A DNA stretch of 64,000 nt from NCBI GenBank assembly GCA_016707485.1, contig JADJHN010000001.1, forward strand, positions 558,001-622,000, in the 5' to 3' direction. How positions within the stretch are numbered: the first letter of the stretch is position 1; each line of letters starts with the position of its first letter. The position numbers and the translations under genes were made by a program. The notes under the pieces are model-generated. The model made no database searches, was not told where the DNA came from, and saw only the letters and a program-made list of their open reading frames with translations. Below, piece after piece: positions 8,894-17,606 of this stretch. The DNA comes from Lysobacterales bacterium. GTDB taxonomy: Bacteria; Pseudomonadota; Gammaproteobacteria; Xanthomonadales; Rhodanobacteraceae.

Positions 8894-9549
8894 TGAAGCG
8901 CAACGATGTGATCGAGATGTTCACGCGCTTGCGCGAATTCAATCCGCAACCAACCACCGAACTCGACTACACGACGCCATTTGAATTGCTGGTCGCGGTG
9001 ATCCTGTCGGCGCAGGCAACCGATGTCGGCGTCAACAAGGCAACCCGGCGCCTGTATCCGGTTGCGAATACGCCACAGGCCATCCTCGACCTTGGCGAAG
9101 AAGGCTTGAAGCGGCATATCGCGAGCATCGGCCTGTTCAACGCCAAGGCGAAAAACGTCATCGCCACGTGCCGCATCCTGGTTGATCAACACGGCGGCGA
9201 AGTTCCGCGCGAGCGTGAAGCACTCGAAGCCCTGCCCGGCGTCGGCCGCAAGACCGCGAATGTCATCCTCAACACGGCATTCGGCGAACCGACCATTGCC
9301 GTCGACACGCATATCTTCCGGGTCGCCAACCGCACCGGCCTGGCCAAGGGCAAGAACGTGCGCGAAGTCGAGGACAAGCTGCTGCGCGTGGTTCCGGCCG
9401 AGTTCCGCCAAGATGCACACCACTGGCTGATCCTGCACGGCCGTTACGTGTGCAAGGCCCGCAAGCCCGATTGCCCGACTTGCCTGATTAGGGATTTGTG
9501 CAGTTATCGGCACAAGACCGTGGGGCCCATGCCAACAACGCCAGCTTGA
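8893..9549 (+). CDS. nth: Endonuclease III
   Basis: Bifunctional DNA glycosylase/AP lyase of base-excision repair that removes oxidised pyrimidines. Of 218 residues, the helix-hairpin-helix is LPGVGRKTANVIL, followed by the catalytic region with Asp in AVDTHIFRVANR and Lys in the hairpin. The C-terminal cluster loop has the exact CX6CX2CX5C spacing (CKARKPDCPTCLIRDLC). It is the last gene of the metG-DUF2007-rsxB-nth run and converges on the kinase gene. The 69 nt between them shows no strong terminator. Confidence 0.97.
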   Translation: MKRNDVIEMFTRLREFNPQPTTELDYTTPFELLVAVILSAQATDVGVNKATRRLYPVANTPQAILDLGEEGLKRHIASIGLFNAKAKNVIATCRILVDQHGGEVPREREALEALPGVGRKTANVILNTAFGEPTIAVDTHIFRVANRTGLAKGKNVREVEDKLLRVVPAEFRQDAHHWLILHGRYVCKARKPDCPTCLIRDLCSYRHKTVGPMPTTPA

Positions 9550-9618
9550 CGGCCAAGCCCCGCCCTGCGCGTCGGACCCACCAACGATGGCGCATGGCCG
9601 AGGCGAGGGCCGAAGGAT

Positions 9619-12246
9619 TCAGTCGAGCGCGACGTTCTTCATTCGCGCTGCCAACCAGGCCGGCAATGCGCGGCCCGTGCCCAAGGCGGCGATGGCCGCA
9701 TCCGCGCCGGTTGCATCGGCACCCATGCAGCGCTTGCCGAGCAACCACCAGGCCAGCCACCAATTCCGATCCGCGTCGGCCATGTCCGTCGCTGGTGGCG
9801 GTGTTGCCGAGGGTAGCGAACACGCGCCGGAATCGGCGGCCAGCCATGCGTGCGTGATGCACACGCGGCGGGTGAACGCGGTACGCGATTCGAGAGTGCT
9901 GCAAGTCGGCGGCTGGTAGCGGGCCAGCAAGTCCGCAGCGCCCGCGTCGCCGCGCTCGAACAGCATGACGCCGAGCACGCCGGCAACCCAATCGGTGCGC
10001 TGGCGCTGCTCGACCGGAAGTGCCGTGTGCATCGTCCACGCCGCGCGCGCCGCCTGCAGTGCCGCCTCGCTTTCGCCGGCTTCGTCACGCGCCACTGCCA
10101 ACTGGCCGAGCATGTTCACGCGCTGCGAGTGTGGCGCGCTGCCGAGCGCTTGTTCGACCAGCGGCAGCAGGCGCTCGTACTCACGCGCCGATGCTGCCGG
10201 TCCCTGCCAAACACGCAACAGCGAGGCGCGATTGGCCAGCGAATGCAGGGTTTGCGGATGCAGGGGGCCGTAGATCACCTGGCTCCGTTCCAACGCACGC
10301 TGCATGGTCGCCTCGGCTTCGTCGTAGCGTCCAAGCCGATGCAGCATCAAGGCAAGGTCGTTGAGGATCACCGCCATCTTCGGATGCGCCGGGGCAATGC
10401 GCCGCTGCGCAGTTTCCGCCTGCATGAGGATTCCCAGCGCCTCCGCAGTGCGGCTCTGGTGGTGCAGGCTGGTGGCCAACGCGCACAGCGCATCCGGATA
10501 GATCAGCGCATGCTCGCTTTGCGCTTCCACTATCGTCTGCAATGCATTGCGTGCGATGGCTTCCGCCTCTTCGAGTTGATCGGCCTCGACCTGCATTTCG
10601 GCCATGCGCACCTGCAGGTAGAGGCGCTCGGCATGGCTCGGCGCCAAACCGGCCGCAGCGCCTGTGGCATCCGCCTCGCGCAGCCGGCGCAAGGCCTCGA
10701 GCGGATCGCCGCGCTCATACGCAAGCATGCCGCGATCGCCCTGCGCCACCGCCCACTTCGCGGTGGGTGCGGAGCGTCGCGCGAATGCCGCAAGCGCATC
10801 GTCGAGTGAGGACTCGGCATCATCAAGCAAGCCGCGTTCCAGTTGCACGCGGCCGATCATGCCGAGCATCTCGCCAAGAACCAGCGGTCGCGCGGCGAAT
10901 TCCCTGCGCACGCGCGCGGCACCGTTGCTCAGCAGGACCGATGCCGGCGGATCTTCGCCCTGGGCCAGATCGGGATTGGCGGCAGCAAACAGATCGAGCA
11001 CGAAATCCTTGATCGCGGTGGCCTGGGCGGCCTGCAGACGCGCTTGCCGGGCCTGCCACAGAGTGCCGCCAATACCACCGGCAATCGCCAGCATCAGGGC
11101 GGCACTGGCGGCGACGCCCAGGCGATGGCGGGCAACGAACTTGCGCAAGCGATAGGCGCGACCTGGCGCACTGGCCAGTACCGGCCGGCCGGCCAGCCAG
11201 CGTTGCAGATCGGCAATCAATTCGTCGACCGTGCCGTAGCGCTCGGCCGGATCCGCAGCCAGCGCCTTCAGCAACACGCGGTCGAGATCATCGCGCAGGG
11301 AGCGATGGTGGCGTGCCGTGGCGATTCCGCGACTGCCGACCAGCAGCGAGGGCAAGGTGATCTCCGCAGCACCCATCTGCGTGCGCGGTGGCTGTCCGGT
11401 CAACAGGCGATAGAGCAGTGCGCCGAGGCCGTGGATATCGGTCGCGGTGGTCGGTGGCGCATCGGTGAATTGTTCGGGCGCAGCATATTGCGGAGTCAGC
11501 ACGCGCCACTGCGACCGCGTTACCTGATCGCCCCCGTTGGCCAGGCGGGCGATGCCGAAATCAAGCAGGCGCACCTGACCCTCGCCATCGACCAGCACGT
11601 TTGAGGGTTTCAGGTCGCGGTGAATCACCAGGTTGCGATGGGCCGCTGCAACGGCGGCGGTGACTTGCAGGAACAGGGTCACCACCTGGCGCGTATCCAG
11701 TGCGTGCTGTTCGCACCAGGCATCGATGTGCACGCCCTCGACCAGCGGCATGGTCAGCCACGGCGTGCCGTCTTCGGCAATGCCGGCGTCGATCAAGCCG
11801 ACGATATGCGGATGGGCGAGACGCGCGAGGATGTCGGTCTCGCGGCGAAACTGTTCCGCACCATTGCGGCTGAGGCTGGCGATGGACAACAGCTTGAGCG
11901 CGACAATCTGGTCGGCAACACCGTCGATGCGGCGCGCCCGATAGATCACCGCCATGCCGCCGCGACCGAGCTCGTCCTCGATTTCCCAGACGCCCAGGCG
12001 TCGTCCTCGCAATGACTCCTTGTCCGCTGATGCCGATGCCACCCACTGGTCCAGCGCGGGTTCCTCGCCATCCAGCCAGGCATGTTCCTGCTGCGTGCTT
12101 GCCAGCAGCCGCAACAGGCGTTGGCGCACCTCGGGCGACATCGGCATGGCCGCCATTCGCTCGTCACGCCGGGCAGGATCGATATCGAGCAACTCGGCAA
12201 ACAGGCGATCCGCTTGCAACCAGACCTGGCGCTCCGCCGCGTCCAT
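9619..12246 (-). CDS. Membrane-anchored Ser/Thr protein kinase with TPR domain
   Basis: An 875-residue bacterial Hanks-type kinase. A short N-terminal region (1-80) is followed by the kinase domain (about 86-350) with glycine loop GRGGMAVIYRA, Lys118, HRDLKPSN (Asp211) and DFG (Asp229). One transmembrane helix lies at about 378-396. The rest, about 470 residues, is a series of tetratricopeptide-like helix pairs (for example YDEAEATMQRALERSQVIYG) placed outside the cytoplasm. It starts three bases after the ECF sigma factor stop. The pairing of an ECF sigma of the TIGR02999 type with such a kinase is frequent in Lysobacterales and suggests phosphorylation-controlled transcription. Confidence 0.9.
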   Translation of the reverse strand: MDAAERQVWLQADRLFAELLDIDPARRDERMAAMPMSPEVRQRLLRLLASTQQEHAWLDGEEPALDQWVASASADKESLRGRRLGVWEIEDELGRGGMAVIYRARRIDGVADQIVALKLLSIASLSRNGAEQFRRETDILARLAHPHIVGLIDAGIAEDGTPWLTMPLVEGVHIDAWCEQHALDTRQVVTLFLQVTAAVAAAHRNLVIHRDLKPSNVLVDGEGQVRLLDFGIARLANGGDQVTRSQWRVLTPQYAAPEQFTDAPPTTATDIHGLGALLYRLLTGQPPRTQMGAAEITLPSLLVGSRGIATARHHRSLRDDLDRVLLKALAADPAERYGTVDELIADLQRWLAGRPVLASAPGRAYRLRKFVARHRLGVAASAALMLAIAGGIGGTLWQARQARLQAAQATAIKDFVLDLFAAANPDLAQGEDPPASVLLSNGAARVRREFAARPLVLGEMLGMIGRVQLERGLLDDAESSLDDALAAFARRSAPTAKWAVAQGDRGMLAYERGDPLEALRRLREADATGAAAGLAPSHAERLYLQVRMAEMQVEADQLEEAEAIARNALQTIVEAQSEHALIYPDALCALATSLHHQSRTAEALGILMQAETAQRRIAPAHPKMAVILNDLALMLHRLGRYDEAEATMQRALERSQVIYGPLHPQTLHSLANRASLLRVWQGPAASAREYERLLPLVEQALGSAPHSQRVNMLGQLAVARDEAGESEAALQAARAAWTMHTALPVEQRQRTDWVAGVLGVMLFERGDAGAADLLARYQPPTCSTLESRTAFTRRVCITHAWLAADSGACSLPSATPPPATDMADADRNWWLAWWLLGKRCMGADATGADAAIAALGTGRALPAWLAARMKNVALD

Positions 12247-12249
12247 CGC

Positions 12250-12795
12250 TCAATCCAGTTGCGCCAGCAACAGCGCGCGCGCGCGTTGCCAGTCGCGGTT
12301 GACGCTGCGCAACGAACGGCCGCTCGATTCGGCAAGCTGCTCCAGGGTGAGGCCGGCGAAGACGCGCATCTCGACCAGTTCGCGCGCAGACGGATCGATG
12401 GCATCGAGACGATCGAGTGCAGCATCGATATCGAGCAGTTCCGGTTCCGCTGCGGCAATTCCCTCGGCGTGGTCCAGCGTCTCCCTGGCAAGATCGGCAC
12501 CACGCTTCAGCGCCCCGCGCGCACGCGCACGATCGACCAGGATCTGGCGCATGGCGCGCGCCGCGCAGCAGAAAAAATGATGGCGGTCGACAAGATCCAG
12601 ATTTTGCGCATCGGTGAGCTTCAGGTAAGCCTCATGCACCAGTGCTGTTGCACTCAACGTGTTCTCGCCGGATTGGGCAGCAAGCCGCGATGCTGCCAGC
12701 GTGCGCAGGGTCGCGTAGACCTGGGCGAACACCGCATCCAGGCAGCGGCTGTCGCCCGACTGGGCGGCACGCAACAGTTCGGTGATGTCACCCAT
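12250..12795 (-). CDS. ECF sigma factor (TIGR02999-like)
   Basis: A 181-residue sigma-70 family protein with regions 2 and 4 only. Region 2 has NTLSATALVHEAYLKL and the HHFFCCAARAMRQILVDRAR block characteristic of the TIGR02999/PF07638 group. Region 4 contains a helix-turn-helix (LTLEQLAESSGRSLRSVNRD). There is no anti-sigma factor beside it; instead the Ser/Thr kinase follows immediately, so control is probably through that kinase. The ATG at 12795 was chosen because the upstream extension runs into a region of different composition. Confidence 0.9.
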   Translation of the reverse strand: MGDITELLRAAQSGDSRCLDAVFAQVYATLRTLAASRLAAQSGENTLSATALVHEAYLKLTDAQNLDLVDRHHFFCCAARAMRQILVDRARARGALKRGADLARETLDHAEGIAAAEPELLDIDAALDRLDAIDPSARELVEMRVFAGLTLEQLAESSGRSLRSVNRDWQRARALLLAQLD

Positions 12796-12946
12796 GCAAT
12801 CGACCCGGTACCGCTGGCAATGCCAACATCCTACCGGATTCGTCTGTGGACTCCGACCTGCCCTGTGCCGCCGCCACGCCATAGCGCAGCGAAGCCGTGG
12901 CGACGCCTCGCTGCGCCGCGTGCCGGTCGCACCCATGCTCAGCGCC

Positions 12947-14746
12947 TCACTGCTGGAAGTGATTGCCGAAGCCGTTGAAGAACAGGATGTCGCGATTTTC
13001 CACGGCACCGAGATCGTTGTTGCCCCAGACGGCAACGACACCTCCGGCGTCATGACCGGGCGCCTGGCGATAGATGTCCAGCCCGGCAGTGACGTCGGCG
13101 TTGTCGCAGAAATCGATCGCCGGCGAACTTCCCGACGGCGTGAAATCGACACCGAGGCGCGGATCGACAACGGTTGCTCCGGGTATTGCCTGATGCGCGA
13201 TCAGGCACGAATTGCTTTCCATGGTCGCCCCGGCCGTCCCTGTCCATACGTCGCTGCCCGGTGCCCACATGATGCTGCCTTGCGTGCGCAACATGCCGCC
13301 GTTCATGTACACCAGCGTGTCGACTTCATTCGCCAGCACGGTGTTGTAGACGAAGCGCAAGTTGATGCCCGGCGCATTCGCCAGCAGGGTGCCGATGCTC
13401 GCCGCGCCGGCCGTGTTGTCGAGGAAAACGCAGCGCTCGAATTGCATTTCGCTGCTGCCGAAAGCCATTGCCACCGCGATCTGGCCGTCGGCGTCGCGAT
13501 TGTTCTCGAACAAGGTGCGCGCAAAGCGGAAAATGCCGCGTTGGCTGCCGGTATCGTTGTAGATGTAGCCGACACCGCCGCCCGGACTGCCCGGCGTCGT
13601 GTGGTTGTATGCCGAGTTGTACAGCACCGCCGAGCAGGAACTGTAGCGCGGCCCAAACGGGCAGCGTTGCCCCGGGGCCGTCGTATCGAACACCCAGTCG
13701 ACCGCATTCGAGGAATAAAATGCGCCACCCTTGCCTTTGGCGCTGTTGAATCCGACCAGGGTATTGCGCAGCGCAATGAAGGTGAAGGGATCGGCAGGTC
13801 CGGTCGCGCCTTCGGCGTAGATTGCGCCACCGAAATTGGCCCGGTTGGTGTTGAGTTCGGTGGTGAAGCGCCCGATTGCCGGCGCATTGATGGTGATGTT
13901 GCCCTGGTTGGTGTAGATCGCGCCGCCAAAACCCCTGCCGCTGGCAAAGGTGCCGGCGCCCGCTTCGTTGTGAAACAGGACGACCGGTGCCAGCGGCGTG
14001 TCGGGAAGCACCGGCGGCGAGGCGACCAGCGTGGTCCGCGCCGTGTTCAGGGCAATGCCGCCACCGGCCCGACGCGCCAGGTTCTCCTCGATCCGGCCAT
14101 GGACCAGGCGGATCGTGGCGTTGTCCAGCGCATGCACGCCACCACCATTACCGAGTGCACCGAGGCCGGCTGCTTCGTTGGCGAGTATCTTCGCGCCGCC
14201 ATCGACAACCAGTTCGGCAATCCGCGAAGGTGTGCCCAGCATGCCGACACCGCCCCCGTTGCCGGCCAGGTTGGCCTCGATGATCGCGCCTTCGCCGAGC
14301 ACCAGGGTGGCGTTCTGCAAGACCAGTGCGCCACCGCCACCGAGCACATCGGAGAGGCTTTCGGTGCCGCCGGTCAGGGTCAGGTGGCGCAGTTCAAGCC
14401 GCCGCCGCGTATCGCTGGCGTTGTCGAAACGCAGCACGCGGCCCGGATTGATCTGGCGGATCACCATGCGCGCATCCACGTCCGGCGCGCTCTGCGCACA
14501 TGTTGCATAGCCGCCTTCGATGGTGATGTCGGCAGCTGGCTCATCCAGCGAGAGGCCGCCGGTCAGCAGTTCACCGGTGCGCAGCTTGATCAAATGCGGG
14601 CCGCTGCCATTGGCTGCGGCAGCGGCAAGCGCATCGGCCAGGCTGAAATGGGTGCAACCGGCCGGACCGACCGAGTACGTCGCCGCCATGGCCAGCGGGC
14701 ACACGGACAGCAAGAGCAGCAGGGCTGCCAGGCGAATCAGGTTCAT
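12947..14746 (-). CDS. Secreted parallel beta-helix protein
   Basis: About 599 residues, starting MNLIRLAALLLLLSVCPLAMA, a signal peptide. The body shows repeated short strands rich in Gly, Asn and Ala (GGGVHALDNATIRL, GGAIYTNQGNITI, GGAIYAEG, GGAFYSSN) typical of a right-handed parallel beta-helix of the kind found in polymorphic outer-membrane and CSLREA-type proteins. No catalytic motif is visible. The C-terminus ends ILFFNGFGNHFQQ, resembling a short terminal tag seen on other Lysobacterales secreted proteins. It follows the sigma factor on the same strand but with 150 nt between, so it has its own promoter. Confidence 0.7.
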   Translation of the reverse strand: MNLIRLAALLLLLSVCPLAMAATYSVGPAGCTHFSLADALAAAAANGSGPHLIKLRTGELLTGGLSLDEPAADITIEGGYATCAQSAPDVDARMVIRQINPGRVLRFDNASDTRRRLELRHLTLTGGTESLSDVLGGGGALVLQNATLVLGEGAIIEANLAGNGGGVGMLGTPSRIAELVVDGGAKILANEAAGLGALGNGGGVHALDNATIRLVHGRIEENLARRAGGGIALNTARTTLVASPPVLPDTPLAPVVLFHNEAGAGTFASGRGFGGAIYTNQGNITINAPAIGRFTTELNTNRANFGGAIYAEGATGPADPFTFIALRNTLVGFNSAKGKGGAFYSSNAVDWVFDTTAPGQRCPFGPRYSSCSAVLYNSAYNHTTPGSPGGGVGYIYNDTGSQRGIFRFARTLFENNRDADGQIAVAMAFGSSEMQFERCVFLDNTAGAASIGTLLANAPGINLRFVYNTVLANEVDTLVYMNGGMLRTQGSIMWAPGSDVWTGTAGATMESNSCLIAHQAIPGATVVDPRLGVDFTPSGSSPAIDFCDNADVTAGLDIYRQAPGHDAGGVVAVWGNNDLGAVENRDILFFNGFGNHFQQ

Positions 14747-14903
14747 CACGCGCTCCAGGCAACGACGAGTGTCGTCTCCCGGATCTATTCGCAATCGGGC
14801 GCCAAGTCGTGCCAAATCCCGCGACCACGAGCGCTGGCAGCTGGTGCATGGCCGCCGCCTTCACCGCGCCAACCAGGCAATCCGGCAGCGTTCGCGTGCA
14901 GTA

Positions 14904-14932
14904 CCGGGATGACGCATGGCGCGTCACCCCGG
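14904..14932. repeat. REP-like palindrome
   Basis: Imperfect inverted repeat: CCGGG-A-TGACGC on the left, loop ATGGC, and GCGTCA-C-CCCGG on the right. It lies between the porin and beta-helix genes, both on the minus strand. No T-run follows on either side, so it is more likely a REP-type dispersed palindrome than a classical terminator, although it could act as one for the porin-side transcript. Confidence 0.5.
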
Positions 14933-15015
14933 CCCGGCTTCGGCGTGCTCGATAAAATCCGGCGCGTGGCCAGCGAGCATCCTGTGCTGCCCGAAACTCC
15001 CGACGGTGACGCGGA

Positions 15016-16179
15016 TTACCAGAAGAACTGCAGTCGCGTCTCGAAGATGTTCGGATCGTCGCTGAGGTCGGCAGCGAGCGCGGAGTTGTACTTCGAACTC
15101 TTCACGGCCACATAGTTGGCCATGATCTTCACGTTCGAGCGCCAGTACCAGTTCACGCCAACGGTGATGTTGTGCTCGTCGCCACCCCTGATCGAACCAT
15201 CCGTGAGATTGGCATCGTCATAGCGCACGCCCACCTGCCACATGCCGGCGGCCGGATCGTTCGGCAACGGCGTGGTCGGCGTGCCGCCCTTGTAGCCCCA
15301 GGATTCGCCGGTGATGTTCCAGACGCCGGAGACATACCAACTGTCGCCGGTGAAATCCGCAGCGGTCGAATTGCCGGTGCGCGTGGTCGTGGTGCGCATG
15401 TACTCGGCCTGCACCTTGAACGGGCCACTGGCCCACAGGCCTTCCAGACCATACGTGCGGTTGCGGTCGGCGTTGAGGATGTTGCCGGTATCGATCAGGC
15501 GTGCAGTCGCCAGGTCGGCATCCGGGCGGATGCGCCAGCGCTGGGTATCGTTGTTGGTGTCGTAGTCGACCGCGGAGATGCCGAAATGCAGGGTGCTGTC
15601 GGCGTCGACGATCGGTGCGTAATAGAAGCGGCCGCCAAAACCCTGGCCCTGGCCGAGATTGCGGGTCATTTCGCGACCAAACACGTTGGCCGTGTAGCCC
15701 CAGTTCTTGCCGCCATCACCGTAGGCGACACCGACGCGGCGACCCACGGCAAAGGTATTGGTAACCATCGCCTTGGAAATGAAATCATTGTTCTTGGTGC
15801 TGCTGAGCTCCTCGAGGCTGTTGACCTGCTTGAACTGGCCCACCTGCACGTAGTTCGAGCCAAGCTTCCACTTCAGATTGACGTCGAGGTACTTGTTGGC
15901 CTTGGCATCGTAACCAAGCACCCAGTCGAACATGGTGCCTTTGCCCTTCAGCACGAGTTCGGCCCGGCGCATCTCGAACTCGCTGTCCTTGCCATCGTTG
16001 CCGGATGAGCCGTTGAGGTCGACGACATCGTTGTTGAACCAGTTGCCGTCAGCCTGCACCAGGCCTTCGAAACTGACCTCATAGTCGCCAATGACATCAA
16101 GGGCGACTTCGGCCTGGGCCTGGGCGGCCAGTGTGGAAACAATCGCAACAGCAAGCAGGCGGTGTGCAAGGCGTTTCAT
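15016..16179 (-). CDS. Phosphate-selective porin, OprP/OprO family
   Basis: A 387-residue outer-membrane beta-barrel with an N-terminal signal peptide (MKRLAHRLLAVAIVSTLAAQAQA). The barrel strands alternate polar and hydrophobic residues and end in an aromatic (LQFFW). The OprP/OprO landmarks DSEFEMRRAELVLKGK and WVLGYDAKANKYLDVNLKW are clear, plus QVGQFKQVNSLEELSS. The ATG at 16179 has AAGAGA upstream. It faces Pho-box-like repeats at 16248-16298 and lies close to pstSCAB-phoU, so a phosphate-uptake role under phosphate starvation is well supported by context. Confidence 0.85.
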   Translation of the reverse strand: MKRLAHRLLAVAIVSTLAAQAQAEVALDVIGDYEVSFEGLVQADGNWFNNDVVDLNGSSGNDGKDSEFEMRRAELVLKGKGTMFDWVLGYDAKANKYLDVNLKWKLGSNYVQVGQFKQVNSLEELSSTKNNDFISKAMVTNTFAVGRRVGVAYGDGGKNWGYTANVFGREMTRNLGQGQGFGGRFYYAPIVDADSTLHFGISAVDYDTNNDTQRWRIRPDADLATARLIDTGNILNADRNRTYGLEGLWASGPFKVQAEYMRTTTTRTGNSTAADFTGDSWYVSGVWNITGESWGYKGGTPTTPLPNDPAAGMWQVGVRYDDANLTDGSIRGGDEHNITVGVNWYWRSNVKIMANYVAVKSSKYNSALAADLSDDPNIFETRLQFFW

Positions 16180-16247
16180 GTGAGTTATCTCTTGATGTGG
16201 GGACAGGCTGAAAGGCACCACGGCGGGCTGCCATGGCAGAGCAGGTT

Positions 16248-16298
16248 ATTGACGTTCCATTACGGGAACATTGCAGACTGGCAACATAATTGTTGCAG
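16248..16298 (-). promoter_or_regulatory. Candidate PhoB-binding array upstream of the porin
   Basis: Read on the minus strand, five 7-mers follow one another at exact 11-base intervals: CTGCAAC, ATGTTGC, CTGCAAT, CCGTAAT and CGTCAAT. PhoB boxes are 7-base direct repeats (consensus near CTGTCAT) separated by 4 bases, so the phase is right and three of the five units are close. The block lies about 70-120 nt upstream of the porin start. The same CTGCAAC unit occurs in the pstS Pho box. Confidence 0.6.
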
Positions 16299-16440
16299 TT
16301 TCCCGATCAGGGATGTCCCGACACGCCTGATGGTGCGGTAGCGCACTCCTGCGTGCCTCGCGCCTGACACGAAGACACGGCAGGCGGCGTGGCTGCAGCC
16401 GCATCCCCCGGCAGGCACGCCAATCGGCTATCCTTCCGGC

Positions 16441-17115
16441 ATGCCCGAAACCACCTCCGTGACGCGGATCGCCGAGCGATTCCGCGGTTTCCTCCCTGTC
16501 GTCGTCGATGTCGAAACCGGTGGTTTCGATTGCGAACGCGATGCCCTGCTGGAGATTGCCGTGGTCGTGATCGGCATGGATGCGCAGGGATTCGTGTTTC
16601 CGCATGCCCCGGTTTCCACGCATGTCGAGCCGTTTCCCGGCGCCAACCTCGATCCACGCGCCCTCGAAATCACCGGCATCGATGTCGATCACCCGTTCCG
16701 CAATGCGCGCGAAGAGCGTGCGGCGCTCGATCATGTGTTCGCCCCTGTGCGGGCGGCCTTGCGCGCCGCCGATTGCCAGCGCGCCATCCTGGTCGGCCAC
16801 AACGCCGGCTTTGACCTCAGCTTTCTCAATGCCGCCGTGCGCCGCACCGGCCACAAACGCAATCCGTTCCACCCATTCAGCAATTTCGACACGGTGACCC
16901 TGGCCGGGCTCGCCTACGGCCAGACCGTATTGGCCCGCGCCGTTGCCGCCTCGGGCGTCAGCTGGGATGCCAACGAGGCCCATTCAGCCGTCTATGACAC
17001 CGAGCGCACGGCCGAACTGTTCTGCAAGATCGTCAACCGCTGGAAACACATGTCGGACCTGACCGGAGCCAACGCCGAACCGGACATCGAGCAGACCTTG
17101 CCCGCAGCCGATTGA
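16441..17115 (+). CDS. rnt: Ribonuclease T
   Basis: A 224-residue DEDDh 3'-5' exonuclease that trims tRNA CCA turnover intermediates and stable-RNA 3' ends. Asp23 and Glu25 lie in VVVDVETGGFD, the second Asp in LVGHNAGFDLSFLN, and the His/Asp pair in NEAHSAVYDTERTAELF. The FPGANLDPRALEITGI segment is typical of RNase T. It is divergent from the porin gene and is followed 32 nt later by the FmdB-type gene. Confidence 0.94.
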   Translation: MPETTSVTRIAERFRGFLPVVVDVETGGFDCERDALLEIAVVVIGMDAQGFVFPHAPVSTHVEPFPGANLDPRALEITGIDVDHPFRNAREERAALDHVFAPVRAALRAADCQRAILVGHNAGFDLSFLNAAVRRTGHKRNPFHPFSNFDTVTLAGLAYGQTVLARAVAASGVSWDANEAHSAVYDTERTAELFCKIVNRWKHMSDLTGANAEPDIEQTLPAAD

Positions 17116-17147
17116 TTCAGGCAACGCCCACCCGCATCCTTGCAGCC

Positions 17148-17429
17148 ATGCCCATCCATCAATACCTCCCGGATCATGCTGGCTGCGATTTCTGCCGCGA
17201 TGGATTCGACCTGCTGCAGCGCCTGGCCGATCCAGCCCTGAGCGCCTGTCCCGAGTGCGGCACGCCCATCCACCGGATCATCAGCGCCCCGCAAGTCATA
17301 TCCGGCCAGGCCCACCGCACCAGCGAAAGCCATGCCGGCAAACACGGCTTCACCCAGTACAAGCGCGCCGGCAAGGGCGTCTACGAAAAGACCGTCGGCA
17401 AAGGCCCGGCCTATATCAGCGGGGATTGA
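17148..17429 (+). CDS. FmdB-family zinc-ribbon protein
   Basis: A 93-residue protein with a short N-terminal CX2C...CX2C zinc ribbon: CDFCRDGF and SACPECGTPIHRIISAP, the latter close to the FmdB/'CxxC_CxxC_SSSS' signature. The rest is basic and Gly/Ser-rich (SESHAGKHGFTQYKR). The ATG at 17148 was chosen because MPIHQYLP matches family N-termini; the ribosome site is weak. Function unknown; proposed regulatory roles for the family are untested. Confidence 0.75.
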   Translation: MPIHQYLPDHAGCDFCRDGFDLLQRLADPALSACPECGTPIHRIISAPQVISGQAHRTSESHAGKHGFTQYKRAGKGVYEKTVGKGPAYISGD

Positions 17430-17495
17430 TTGGGGAGCCGGGATGACCAGCCATTCGGCTGTTGAAAGCCGGGATTGGGGAAAGCCAGGTCTGCG

Positions 17496-17530
17496 GATTC
17501 CCGATTCCCGATTCCCGATTCCCGATTCCC
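17496..17530. repeat. Heptamer tandem repeat (GATTCCC)5
   Basis: Five perfect head-to-tail copies of GATTCCC occupy 35 nt, ending six bases before the Pho box of pstS. Short tandem arrays of this heptamer are common in intergenic DNA of Lysobacterales as I recall. Their position upstream of the activator site could affect promoter spacing if the copy number varies. Confidence 0.85.
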
Positions 17531-17535
17531 GTCCC

Positions 17536-17553
17536 CTGTAACAGTCCTGCAAC
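17536..17553 (+). promoter_or_regulatory. Pho box of pstS
   Basis: The 18 bases CTGTAACAGTCCTGCAAC form two 7-base units, CTGTAAC and CTGCAAC, separated by 4 bases, the exact geometry of a PhoB dimer site. It lies 53 nt before the pstS GTG start. The close match, the phosphate-transport genes downstream and the related array at the porin support regulation by PhoB. Confidence 0.78.
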
Positions 17554-17606
17554 CTTGAGCGGTTACAAAGTGCGCCTCCACAGCACATCCTCAAGGAGTT
17601 GCCCGC

